Under the pieces are notes generated by a model. The model was not told where the DNA came from, did no database searches, and saw nothing but the letters and a program-made list of their open reading frames with translations. A stretch of DNA of 40,110 nt from an uncultured Dialister sp. (GTDB taxonomy: Bacteria; Bacillota; Negativicutes; Veillonellales; Dialisteraceae). Shown here piece by piece: positions 25,985-33,934 of the stretch; position 1 is the stretch's first letter, and each line of letters starts with the position of its first letter. The stretch lies in assembly GCA_934216155.1 (NCBI GenBank), contig CAKQBK010000012.1, positions 1 to 40,110 on the forward strand, in the 5' to 3' direction. A program made the position numbers and the translations under genes.

Positions 25985-26306
25985 GTTAGGAGTGAGGAGT
26001 TAGGAGTGAGGAGTGGTGGCGGCGAGCCATCGCATTGCTCTTACACCGATGGATGCCAAGTGGCAAGATTCCTTTTTATATAGCTCGCCGAAGGCTGAAA
26101 ACGGATAGAGTCATGTTTCATATGAAATGGCGTAGAAAGGTTATTATTCTGCTGCTTGCTATTTCTAACATAGAACAATACACGTAAGCGACGGGGTTAA
26201 AAGGGGTATAAAGGGTTATATGAAAACGGTACTCCCATAACCTTTATAACCTTGACACTTGCGATAGCAGGGCATGTTTTACAGAAGAAATCAGCAGAAT
26301 AATAGC
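25985..26306 (+). repeat. Heptamers, 71-bp element and GGTTAT element
   Basis: Heptamers 25985-26019 (GTTAGGA, GTGAGGA, GTTAGGA, GTGAGGA, GTGGTGG); CGGCGAGC element 26020-26090; GGTTAT element 26139-26306. The GGTTAT copy is close to the reverse complement of the one at 23990-24160, including its non-palindromic parts (AACATAGAACAATACACGTA against TACGTGTATTGTTCTATGTT). Confidence 0.82.
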
Positions 26307-26411
26307 TCAAATTTCCCACTTTTGAAAAAGTAGTGTCAATGGAGGATATACTAAAACGGGAAGGCTCTTTTCATAACGCCAGTGCTAACAATGAGCTGTA
26401 AGGAATAACAC

Positions 26412-26587
26412 AAAGATTCTTCGACTTCGCCCTACGGGCGGCTCAGAATGACGGGAAAGAGAGGAATCACGCTAGGGAGGCAGAAAAGAACGCAAGAAAT
26501 GAGACTAACAGATAGGCGGTATTCTGCTTGTTAACGCAGAACATTTATCTCTCTAGCGTCATTCCGACCAACGTGGAGGAATCTTTT
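26412..26587 (+). repeat. AAGATTCTTCGAC / GTGGAGGAATCTTT inverted repeat
   Basis: The left arm runs AAAGATTCTTCGACTTCGCC to CAGAATGACGGG (26412-26454). The right arm is GCGTCATTCCGACC followed by GTGGAGGAATCTTT (about 26556-26587). It is a compact relative of the GTCATTTCGACC/GTGGAGAAATCT elements at 15270 and 30871. In 26588-26797 I see no gene and no clear repeat beyond short AT-rich sequence. Confidence 0.65.
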
Positions 26588-26797
26588 TCGTTTTTATAAA
26601 AGGCAGGATGAGAGAAGAATGGAATGAAATGAGTCAAAGCGTCTGGGGCGTTTACATACAGGGCTAACAGACAAGCATGTTATCTGCATGTTTAGGTTTT
26701 AGTAGTGCAAAATAACATTTTTTAGGTGGGAAGTTTGCGTAATAACCCTTATCCCTATCGTTTCACGGGAAACACGGATCTATCGTTTAGCAACATT

Positions 26798-26907
26798 CGG
26801 CGAGCCATATAAAAAGGAATCATATTTCTTGCTGCTCATAGAAATAAGAGCAATACGGGTGCTCGCCGCCTTCACTCCTCACTCCTCACTCCTCACTCCT
26901 AATTCCT
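26798..26907 (+). repeat. Inverted 71-bp element and heptamers before the MFS gene
   Basis: CGGCGAGC element 26798-26868 in reverse orientation, followed by CACTCCT x4 and AATTCCT (26873-26907). It mirrors the arrays at 25985-26090 and so closes a ~920-bp composite. Confidence 0.82.
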
Positions 26908-26928
26908 CACTCGATTTGACACCTATGC

Positions 26929-26934
26929 TATAAT
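26929..26934 (+). promoter_or_regulatory. Extended -10 promoter of the second MFS gene
   Basis: TGCTATAAT (TATAAT at 26929-26934) is an extended -10 element. The -35 position falls at the edge of the heptamer array. A TTGACA at 26915-26920 is only 8 bp away and cannot pair with it. Confidence 0.55.
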
Positions 26935-26967
26935 AATGAAATTGATTTTATAGAAAGGTGAAGTGTC

Positions 26968-28128
26968 ATGGAAAACAAAATCTGGACCCGAGAGTTTATT
27001 GGCATGGGTCTGACGAATTTCTTTTATTTCATGTCCCAGTACATTTTATTGGCGGCGCTGCCGGTGTATATCATGGATGATTTGCACTTGGGGCAGTGGG
27101 AAGCGGGGATGGCTATGACTTGCTTCCAGATCGGGACGGTGTGCTGCCGGCCCTTGGCGGGACGTATCATCGATGGGGTGCAGAAGCAGAAGCTGTTGCT
27201 TGTCACGTCGGTGTTTTTCCTGCTCACCATGGTGGGATTTCTTTTAGCAAGTCAGTTGGAAATGGTGTGGGGGCTTCGTCTCATTCACGGCGTTATTTTT
27301 GCTTTGGGAACCACCGCTTCTGCCACTATGGCAGCTTTGGTGCTTCCGCCGAAACGGAAAGGGGAAGGCATCGGTTACTTTGCGGTGTGCGGCAATATGG
27401 CCATGGTAGTGGGTCCTCTGGTGGGACTGCTCATTGTAGATGCTTTCGGAGCGAAGGTGTTGTTCTGTTTCCTGTCTTTCTTGGCTGCTATGGCAATTTT
27501 TTCTGGCAATGGCAAGAAATTGCCCGATGGGGTGGTTCTTCCTGGGAAGAAGGAAAAGAAAGGCTTCCACGTCAGTGACTTCTTTGAAAAGAAAGCCCTT
27601 CCGGCGGTCATTTTAGGTGGACTGGTTTTCTTCGCCTATGGCGGCGTTTTGACTTTTATCCCCATGTACACCCGGAGTTTGGGATTGGGGTCCTATACCA
27701 GTCTGTTCTTCATGGTTTTTGCGCTGGTCATTGTACTGTCTCGTCCTTTCGTGGGCTATTTATTTGACCATCACGGTTCGGACTACACAGTGTATCCTGG
27801 ATTTGTTTTCTTCTCTTTGGGATTAGTGGCTTTCAGTATGGTTTCTGGCGTATTGTCTTTGCTGTTCTCTGCAGCGGTTTTGGGTATTGGCTTCGGTGCC
27901 CTGGCACCGGCTTTTCAGACTATTGCGGTACAAAGCGCTCCGCCTGTCCGGGCCGGGGTGGCAACGTCTACCTATTTCTGGTCCCTGGATATCAGCGTAG
28001 GACTGGCCGCGGCCTTCCTGGGCCTGATCGCCGCCCAGTGGAGCTATTCCTTCATGTACGGCGTGATCTGCCTGGCATCGTCTCTCTTGGGCTTGGCGTA
28101 CTATACGTGGTGGAGGCATGCTAAGTAG
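26968..28128 (+). CDS. MFS transporter, multidrug/metabolite efflux-like
   Basis: A 386-residue inner-membrane protein with about 12 membrane segments of the major facilitator superfamily. Signature-like segments are CRPLAGRIIDGVQKQKLL between TM2 and TM3, and SRPFVGYLFDHHGSDYTV in the second half. The IHGVIFALGTTASATMAALV segment resembles TM4-5 of DHA1/YfcJ-type exporters. The substrate is unknown. The ATG at 26968 follows GAAAGGTG. The TAG stop lies in the first unit of a heptamer array (GTAGCTG, 28125-28131). It is a single-gene unit. Confidence 0.85.
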   Translation: MENKIWTREFIGMGLTNFFYFMSQYILLAALPVYIMDDLHLGQWEAGMAMTCFQIGTVCCRPLAGRIIDGVQKQKLLLVTSVFFLLTMVGFLLASQLEMVWGLRLIHGVIFALGTTASATMAALVLPPKRKGEGIGYFAVCGNMAMVVGPLVGLLIVDAFGAKVLFCFLSFLAAMAIFSGNGKKLPDGVVLPGKKEKKGFHVSDFFEKKALPAVILGGLVFFAYGGVLTFIPMYTRSLGLGSYTSLFFMVFALVIVLSRPFVGYLFDHHGSDYTVYPGFVFFSLGLVAFSMVSGVLSLLFSAAVLGIGFGALAPAFQTIAVQSAPPVRAGVATSTYFWSLDISVGLAAAFLGLIAAQWSYSFMYGVICLASSLLGLAYYTWWRHAK

Positions 28129-28507
28129 CTGGTGACTGGTGACTGGTGAGGAGTTAGGAGTGAAGAGTGGTGGAAGGGGCGCACAATTCATAAAGCGCCC
28201 CAATGCCCTATTTTTTAGGTTATTATTTTGCTGATTTCTATAGCAAACATGATGATATATCAATGCAGTCAAGGTTATAAAAGGGTGTAAAAGGTTATGC
28301 GATTTTGGTAGTCTCATAACCTTTTATACCCTTATTTCATGTGGTCTAGTTTCATTGTTAAAGAAATGTATCGTGTAGAACTATAACTATATATTTTGCG
28401 GCGCTTCCAAATTTTGTACGCCGCCACTACCACTCCTCACTCCTAATTCCTAACTCCTCACTATTCATAATCCCCAGTCCCTAGTCACGAGTCCCCAGTC
28501 ACGAGTC
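28125..28507 (+). repeat. Complete nested palindromic block, longest heptamer arrays
   Basis: Heptamers 28125-28173 in one register: GTAGCTG, GTGACTG twice, GTGAGGA, GTTAGGA, GTGAAGA, GTGGTGG. Hairpin 28176-28201 (GGGGCGC/GCGCCCC); GGTTAT element about 28218-28388; inverted hairpin 28398-28424; eleven heptamers 28431-28507 that pass in phase from CACTCCT types to CCTAGTC and ACGAGTC types. This shows that the two heptamer kinds are one in-phase array. Confidence 0.88.
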
Positions 28508-28527
28508 ACCCAAAACTATACACGCGT

Positions 28528-28555
28528 TTGATTTTTTCTATTAGAGGTGTATAAT
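28528..28555 (+). promoter_or_regulatory. Promoter upstream of the first diguanylate cyclase
   Basis: TTGATT (28528-28533), a 16-bp spacer and TATAAT (28550-28555). The transcript would have a leader of about 270 nt that contains the 9-mer hairpin at 28640-28760. Confidence 0.6.
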
Positions 28556-28639
28556 AGCGGTATAAATAAAAAGTAACAAATATTGCAGATATAGCTATGT
28601 TGTTAAGGTAAGAATAAATATAGGATGATTTTTGGTATC

Positions 28640-28760
28640 AAGGTTACTCAGGTTTCTTAAGTTGCTCAGGTTCCTCGAATGAGATGATAGCCTTAGCGTA
28701 TATTGGTACATTCGAGAAACGTGAGAAGCCTTAGAAACTTGAGCGACCTGAGTAACCTAT
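28640..28760 (+). repeat. 9-mer long inverted repeat in the leader of the first cyclase gene
   Basis: The left arm, from AAGGTTACTCAGG to TCCTCGAATGAG, pairs with the right arm, from CATTCGAGAAACG to CCTGAGTAACCT. The centre (GATGATAGCCTTAGCG) is less palindromic than in the other copies. As RNA it would form a ~50-bp imperfect stem. Confidence 0.7.
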
Positions 28761-28830
28761 ACTATCTAGCGGAATCATACCTACTAACGCAAATCCTTAA
28801 CAATAATGCGAAAATACAGAGGTAAAAGTT

Positions 28831-30594
28831 ATGAGACGCAAGGGGATACCATCTTACTTTAACCTGACCACGATCTATATAGGGATCATTCTGACCATCG
28901 TTCTTGATGTTTTCGTATTTCGTCAATTGGAAGTGAAGGAGCAGGAGCAGACCCAGGAGTTGGGCAATGCCCATCTGGCCTGGATTTCACAATCCGTTGA
29001 GCGATATGTGAACATCGCTGACGGTATGGTCTCTTTTGTGATGCGTGAAGAGGGAAATACGAAAAAAATCAATGAGCGGGCGGGACAATATTTCCCTATG
29101 AGTCCAGAACTGACTAGCATCCAGTTGGCCCCAGGCGGTGTGGTCAGTGAAGTGTATCCTTGGGATAAGGATCGCATTGATTTGCAGCAGTTGATTCCCG
29201 ATACGGATTCATGGAAATCCGATAGCGCTAAGCGGCGGCAGCGGACTTCTATGTCCACCATTGTAGAGAAGGAAAACGGAGAAAAGGAACTGGTATTTAT
29301 CCGTCCTGTCTACGTGTGGCAGCAGGGAAATCTGGAAAATTTCTGGGGATTTGTTCTGGTCGATGTATCTCTCAATCGCATGCTGGAGCAGATGGATGTG
29401 TCTCGGCTGGGCATGGTCGGCATTCGCTATCAGCTGTGCTGGACCGATACGGCGACCGGAGAAGAAATCACCGTTGCCTCCAATGGAATTCTGGTAGGTG
29501 ATCGGGTATCGGCCATTCGCGGCATCGATGGGGATGTGTGGACCTTGTACATGCAGCCTATCCATGGCTGGGGAAATATGTGGATTACCCTGATGCTCAC
29601 CTGGATTGGCCTCACAATCACAGGCCTTCTGTCTTTTGCTAGAGGGCACATTTTGCGGATTCGTCACCAAGGGGAAGTGGATGAACTGACCGGCGCCTAT
29701 AACCGCAAAGGCGGCGACCGGGTGGTGGCCGAACTGATGCAGAAGAATTCGACGGGAAAATTCATGATTATTGCCCTCGATGTGGACAATTTCAAACTCA
29801 TCAATGACGTGTACGGTCATGATGCAGGCGACCGGGTATTGATGCAATTTGTATATAATATGCGGCAAACCTTTGGAGACCGTGCCATCGTGACCCGCAA
29901 TGGGGGCGATGAATTTGTCATTGTTTGCCCCTTTGAGGAAGAAAATCTGGTGGCAGAAAAAGCACGGCTTTTCTCTGAAACCCATCACAAGGTGCACCAC
30001 CATGGGAAACTTGTCACTTTCCATACCTCTTTGGGGTATGCGGTCTATCCGGAGCAGGGCACGTCATACAAGAATCTTTGTATCAAAGCCGACTTTGCGT
30101 TGTACAATGCAAAACTCAATGGGAAAAATGGCTGCCGGAAATATGATGACTCTCTGGTCAACATGCAGGAACGATTCCAGCTGGGGTTCAACTTGTCTGA
30201 TATGACCAACCATATGCCAGGAGCCATGGTGGTCTATCGGGCTGATGCAGAACGAAAAATCCTTTTCGCCAGCGACCAGGTGATTGACCTTTTTGAGTGT
30301 GAAAACTGGGCCGATTTCATGAACTATTGCCACGGCAGCTTCAACTATGTGGTTTCCGATGCAGATAAACGAGTGCTCGATGCAGAGCGAGAAGAAATGA
30401 TTACGTTCTCTCATAGTGATCGCAATGTAGAATTCCTGGATTTCCAAATCATCACCAAAACAGGAAAAGTACGGGACATCATCAGCGCCGGCAACTACAA
30501 TGTCAACGCCTTCCACGGTGGCGTCTTCTACGTGAGCATTTTCATCAAGAAACATTTGCGACTGAAAAGTCAGAGGATGTATGATAACTGGTGA
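28831..30594 (+). CDS. Membrane diguanylate cyclase, CHASE-GGDEF-PAS (first paralogue)
   Basis: The protein probably makes cyclic di-GMP in response to an external signal. Of 587 residues, TM1 is about 13-30 and an extracytoplasmic CHASE-like sensor spans about 40-245, with SIQLAPGGVVSEVYP typical of that domain. TM2 is about 250-272. The GGDEF domain has DVDNFKLINDVYGHDAGD and an intact RNGGDEF (GGDEF 358-362). No RxxD product-inhibition site lies five residues before it. A PAS-like domain follows (about 455-580), with MVVYRADAERKILFASD. The ATG at 28831 has AGAGG (28818-28822). The last residues (DNW, TGA) are heptamer-coded. A paralogue follows in tandem. Confidence 0.88.
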   Translation: MRRKGIPSYFNLTTIYIGIILTIVLDVFVFRQLEVKEQEQTQELGNAHLAWISQSVERYVNIADGMVSFVMREEGNTKKINERAGQYFPMSPELTSIQLAPGGVVSEVYPWDKDRIDLQQLIPDTDSWKSDSAKRRQRTSMSTIVEKENGEKELVFIRPVYVWQQGNLENFWGFVLVDVSLNRMLEQMDVSRLGMVGIRYQLCWTDTATGEEITVASNGILVGDRVSAIRGIDGDVWTLYMQPIHGWGNMWITLMLTWIGLTITGLLSFARGHILRIRHQGEVDELTGAYNRKGGDRVVAELMQKNSTGKFMIIALDVDNFKLINDVYGHDAGDRVLMQFVYNMRQTFGDRAIVTRNGGDEFVIVCPFEEENLVAEKARLFSETHHKVHHHGKLVTFHTSLGYAVYPEQGTSYKNLCIKADFALYNAKLNGKNGCRKYDDSLVNMQERFQLGFNLSDMTNHMPGAMVVYRADAERKILFASDQVIDLFECENWADFMNYCHGSFNYVVSDADKRVLDAEREEMITFSHSDRNVEFLDFQIITKTGKVRDIISAGNYNVNAFHGGVFYVSIFIKKHLRLKSQRMYDNW

Positions 30595-30750
30595 CTGGTG
30601 ACTGGTGACTAGGAATTAAGTCGGAAGTTCGCTACCGTCATGTTTCACGAGAAACGGTAGCGGGGAAGGTTATGATTATGCTGTAAGCTATTTCTGACAT
30701 AGAACAATAGACGCCAGTGATAGGGTTATAAAGGTTATATAAGGTTATGA
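30584..30750 (+). repeat. Heptamers and a partial GGTTAT element after the first cyclase
   Basis: Heptamers 30584-30618: ATAACTG, GTGACTG twice, GTGACTA, GGAATTA, containing the gene's stop. One GGTTAT arm (about 30667-30750) begins GGTTATGATTATGCTG and reaches repeated GGTTATA units. The right half seems lost near 30750. Confidence 0.7.
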
Positions 30751-30864
30751 CTTATTAGACTATTTTGCGTTGATGAAATCTATCATCAGGCGGTATTTAA
30801 ATACAGATGATAGGTCTATGGACATCCATCCTGTTGGGGAATGTTATGGTGCTACTGTATCAGC

Positions 30865-31125
30865 TCTAGCGTCATTTCGACCGATGGGATTTGTGCTTGA
30901 TGACTCTATGGTGTAGTTCAGTACTATGTTGAACAAAAGTGGAGAAATCTCAAACCTCCAGCGAGAATCTATCCAGCTGAATCCAACCGTAACGGGATGT
31001 TTCAGCTATTACCTTTCCCGCTACTGCTTTGAGATTTCTCCACTTCTGTCTAACATAGTATCGGACTACCCTGCTTTGTCGTTCCGCACAAATCCCGTCG
31101 GTCGAAATGACGTTTACCGGTAGAG
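30865..31125 (+). repeat. Split GTCATTTCGACC...GTGGAGAAATCT inverted element
   Basis: Outer arms CGTCATTTCGACCGATGGGA (from about 30870) and TCCCGTCGGTCGAAATGACG (ending 31112). Inner arms GTGGAGAAATCTCAAA (about 30941) and TTTGAGATTTCTCCAC (ending about 31042), with roughly 55 bp inserted between outer and inner parts on each side. Confidence 0.72.
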
Positions 31126-31152
31126 TTACATATTCCCTAGGGCCTGGCTACT

Positions 31153-31187
31153 AATCCCTAGCTACCAGTCACGAGTCACTAGTCACT
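31153..31187 (+). repeat. Heptamer array between the cyclase genes
   Basis: AATCCCT, AGCTACC, AGTCACG, AGTCACT, AGTCACT. It is inverted relative to the array at 30584-30618 and so closes that block. Confidence 0.8.
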
Positions 31188-31204
31188 TTTACCAAGAAAA
31201 CGCA

Positions 31205-31233
31205 TTTCATTTTCAGTGAAAAAGTAGTATGAT
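31205..31233 (+). promoter_or_regulatory. Promoter upstream of the second cyclase
   Basis: TTTCAT (31205-31210), a 17-bp spacer and TATGAT (31228-31233). As with the first cyclase, it directly follows an AGTCAC heptamer array and precedes a 9-mer hairpin. Confidence 0.5.
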
Positions 31234-31274
31234 ACAGAGAAAAGAACTTGTTCTTGACTATAGTTGCTGGTAGA

Positions 31275-31413
31275 GGTGACAGGTTACTCAGGTTTCTCAG
31301 GCTACTTAGGTTTCTCACGTTTCTCGAATGAGCTAATGACGCTAGCGTCTATTGGCACATTCGGAGAACCTGAGCAACCTGAGAAACCTTGGAAACTTGA
31401 GCAACCTGTCACC
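31275..31413 (+). repeat. 9-mer long inverted repeat in the leader of the second cyclase gene
   Basis: Ends GGTGACAGGTTACTCAGG and CCTGAGCAACCTGTCACC-type arms, centred on GACGCTAGCGTC (31338-31349). Left units include AGGTTTCTC; right units include GAGAAACCT. It is the most symmetrical copy in the window. Confidence 0.82.
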
Positions 31414-31510
31414 ACTAGCGGAATCATACCTACCACCGCAAATTCTTAATGTAACAGCATTACTCGACAGGGGAGCCAAGACGCTAGTACTAATTTGGCT
31501 AGAACTCCAT

Positions 31511-31565
31511 AGTTCCTAATCCCTAGTCACCAGTCACGAGTCCCTAGTCACCAGTCCCCAGTCAC
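31511..31565 (+). repeat. Heptamer array before the second cyclase
   Basis: AGTTCCT, AATCCCT, AGTCACC, AGTCACG, AGTCCCT, AGTCACC, AGTCCCC, AGTCAC. It ends about 8 bp before the ribosome binding site. Confidence 0.82.
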
Positions 31566-31593
31566 AAAAAATATTTCCAAGGAAGAATCCCTT

Positions 31594-33378
31594 ATGCATA
31601 CATTCCTGCGTCAGTTAAAACAATATTTCCATATTCCTGTTCTTATTCTCGGCATTCTTGTGACGGCCCTATGGTCTGTGATTTTGTATGACCAGACGGC
31701 GGCCATTCGTCAGCATCAGTTGGAACAACTCGGGCAGCTGCAAATGGATAAGGTGCAGCGGTCGGTCAATAAGTACATCCATATTTCGGAACGTATGGCG
31801 GAGTATGTGGTGCGTCATAAAGGCAATGCGGAAGGCATCGATAATTGGGCGTTGCCGTTCTTTTCTATGAATCGATCTCTCCGGTCAGTGCAGATGGCGC
31901 CGGATGGGGTGGTGACTTATGTATATCCCAAAGGGGTCAATCGATTCTATTTGGGGGATTTGAGCAAAGGTCCCTATGCGTACCAGGCTGATTATGCCCG
32001 GAGAAAACATACCCCTGATGTGGAATCCCTTTTCCCCATGTATATCGGCGGCACAGGGATGCTTTTCATGTACCCTGTTTACATTTTTGATGATTTCGGC
32101 GGCGAACGGTTTTGGGGCTATTCCATTGTGACCGTGGCGCAGGATGATTTCATCGATGAAATGAATCTGGCCTCTTTGGAAGCCCTGGGCATCAATTACG
32201 AACTGTCCTGGGATGGGATCGGTCACGACAAGGAACAGAAAATTTTTGACCATGGCTACTTGGGACAGGAAACGGTGGCAGTGAAGAAAACCGTGCAGGA
32301 CGACACCTGGACCATTCGCCTTTGCTATGCCAATAATTGGGAAAATCGAGGCATGATTTTCTTTGCCATTTGGGGCGGGCTCCTCAGCAGTGCCATTGTA
32401 TCCTTCCTGTGGCAAAGAAATCGGAAATTAAAAGAAATGAGCAGCATCGACTCTTTGACTGGCGCATATAATCGCAAAGGCGGCGATGAAGAAGTGGCCC
32501 GGTATTTGAAAAAAGAAAAACCGGAACACTTCATGGTCATGGCTCTGGATATTGACAATTTCAAATTCTTAAACGATGTGTACGGCCACGATGCAGGTGA
32601 CCAGGCATTGAAAAAAATGGTGGCAGATATCCATCAAAATTTCGGGGAACCGCTCATTTTGACCCGAAACGGCGGCGATGAATTTGTCATCATGAAACCC
32701 TATGAAGATGAAAATGGGATGCTAGAAAAAATTCGTCATTTCACCGTGACGCCCCATCGCTTGCCTTACCGGGACAAAATCATCGATTTCTATACCTCCC
32801 TGGGGTGTGCTTCCTATCCGGCGCAAGACCAGGAATATAAGAAACTTTGTATCAAAGCGGACTTTGCACTGTACAATGCGAAAATCAACGGCAAAGCAGG
32901 TTGGCGGAAATATGACGACAGCGTGCTCCATTTGCAGGAACGGGTGCAGTTGGGATTCAAACTGTCGGATATCACCGATAACATCCCCGGTTCCATCTTG
33001 GTCTATCGGGCCGATCCAGCAGCACGGATTCTCTTTGCTACCGATACGATGATTCATATGGCTGGTTGCAGTAGTTGGGATGAGTTCATTACCTACAGCC
33101 AGGGTAGTTATAGAAATATCGTCCTTCCCGAAGATTGGGACTATCTTATTTCTGAACGAAAGAAAATGCGAGCTGGCATGGAAGATGAGAAGAAAATTGT
33201 TTTCATCTCCTATCGGATTCGGACGAAGTCTGGTGCGCTGAAGCGAGTCTTTGCGGCGGGGCATTACTCGATGAATAAGTTCCACGGCGGCATTTTCTAC
33301 GTCAGCCTCTTTGATAAAGAAATGCTGGCAATAAAGCGGCAGGAGTCGCATAGGGATAGTGATGAAGCGGAGAAATAG
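31594..33378 (+). CDS. Membrane diguanylate cyclase, CHASE-GGDEF-PAS (second paralogue)
   Basis: A 594-residue paralogue of the preceding gene with the same plan: TM1 about 13-32, a CHASE-like sensor about 45-245 with SVQMAPDGVVTYVYP, TM2 about 253-273. GGDEF is intact (360-364, RNGGDEFVIM) with DIDNFKFLNDVYGHDAGD. It also lacks the RxxD inhibition site. A PAS-like domain with ILVYRADPAARILFATD follows. The sensor parts diverge much more than the cyclase and PAS parts, which suggests duplication followed by a change of signal. The ribosome binding site is AAGGAAG, rather far from ATG 31594. The gene is followed at once by 57-bp tandem repeats. Confidence 0.88.
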   Translation: MHTFLRQLKQYFHIPVLILGILVTALWSVILYDQTAAIRQHQLEQLGQLQMDKVQRSVNKYIHISERMAEYVVRHKGNAEGIDNWALPFFSMNRSLRSVQMAPDGVVTYVYPKGVNRFYLGDLSKGPYAYQADYARRKHTPDVESLFPMYIGGTGMLFMYPVYIFDDFGGERFWGYSIVTVAQDDFIDEMNLASLEALGINYELSWDGIGHDKEQKIFDHGYLGQETVAVKKTVQDDTWTIRLCYANNWENRGMIFFAIWGGLLSSAIVSFLWQRNRKLKEMSSIDSLTGAYNRKGGDEEVARYLKKEKPEHFMVMALDIDNFKFLNDVYGHDAGDQALKKMVADIHQNFGEPLILTRNGGDEFVIMKPYEDENGMLEKIRHFTVTPHRLPYRDKIIDFYTSLGCASYPAQDQEYKKLCIKADFALYNAKINGKAGWRKYDDSVLHLQERVQLGFKLSDITDNIPGSILVYRADPAARILFATDTMIHMAGCSSWDEFITYSQGSYRNIVLPEDWDYLISERKKMRAGMEDEKKIVFISYRIRTKSGALKRVFAAGHYSMNKFHGGIFYVSLFDKEMLAIKRQESHRDSDEAEK

Positions 33379-33590
33379 ATTATTATTGTGGTGATTACGC
33401 TTTTCTAACAGGGAAAATATTTGGCTTAGCAAAAGGGTATTAATGTGGTGGCTCCGATTGTTTAACAGGGGAAATATACGGTTTAGCAAAAGGGTATTAA
33501 TGTGGTGGCTCCGATTGTTTAACAGGGAAAATATTCGGCTTAGCAAAAGGGGATTAATGTACTGACTCCGATTGTTTAACAAAGCAAAAT
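33378..33590 (+). repeat. 57-bp tandem repeats, about four copies
   Basis: Landmark GTGGTG at 33388 and 33445 and TAGCAAAAGGG at 33427, 33484 and 33541 give a period of exactly 57 bp. Each unit contains CTCCGATTGTTTAACAGGG. Because 57 is a multiple of three, the reverse strand stays open and reads 19-residue repeats; I regard that as a coincidence. Confidence 0.8.
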
Positions 33591-33663
33591 ACCGCTACCA
33601 TTAAGGTTATAAAGGGTTATGAGATTAACCTTTTATAACCTTGGTGGTAGCGGTATTTTTTCT
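33586..33663 (+). terminator. Long hairpin, possible terminator of the second cyclase
   Basis: AAAATACCGCTACCA (33586-33600) pairs with TGGTAGCGGTATTTT (about 33645-33659), with an inner GGTTATAAAGGGTTAT/AACCTTTTATAACC stem, followed by TTTCTG. It is a GGTTAT-family core with different flanks; a sister copy lies at about 36276-36372. Confidence 0.6.
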
Positions 33664-33750
33664 GTGTTTGACAATTGGAATCAGCAGAATAATAACCTTT
33701 AGATAGTGACTGCTCGATAATTCTTGTAGATAGTGTCTATCGGGAAAAAC

Positions 33751-33777
33751 TGCATAAATTCACAAGTGAATAATGCA
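33751..33777 (+). other. Imperfect 27-bp palindrome
   Basis: TGCATAAATTCAC (33751-33763), AA, GTGAATAATGCA (33766-33777), followed by CATTTTTAT. It could be a weak terminator or an operator-like site; there is no gene start nearby, so an operator is less likely. Confidence 0.4.
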
Positions 33778-33845
33778 CATTTTTATATGGTATTGGGCCA
33801 ATTCCTTTGCACTGAGTTTTCTTTTTTTCTGTAAAAAGGGGTATT

Positions 33846-33901
33846 GCGGCGCTTTATAAGTTGTGCGCCGCCACCACCACTCCTAACTCCTCACTCCTAA
33901 C
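33846..33901 (+). repeat. Hairpin and heptamers at the phoA 3' end
   Basis: Hairpin 33846-33871 (GCGGCGC/GCGCCGC, loop TTTATAAGTTGT), then CCACCAC, TCCTAAC, TCCTCAC, TCCTAAC (33874-33901). This is the inverted form of the usual heptamer-hairpin order and points to the leftward phoA gene. Confidence 0.82.
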
Positions 33902-33934
33902 TATTTCTCACAAAAACGGATGAATGACTAACTA

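Noticed and set aside
28431..28507. Heptamer and 9-mer arrays as CRISPR
   Set aside because: Units are contiguous with no spacers, are far shorter than CRISPR repeats, and no cas gene is present.
32722..33582. Reverse-strand ORF of 286 codons with 19-residue repeats behind the second cyclase
   Set aside because: The repeat is the 57-bp DNA tandem read in frame; the rest is the antisense of a well-supported GGDEF gene.
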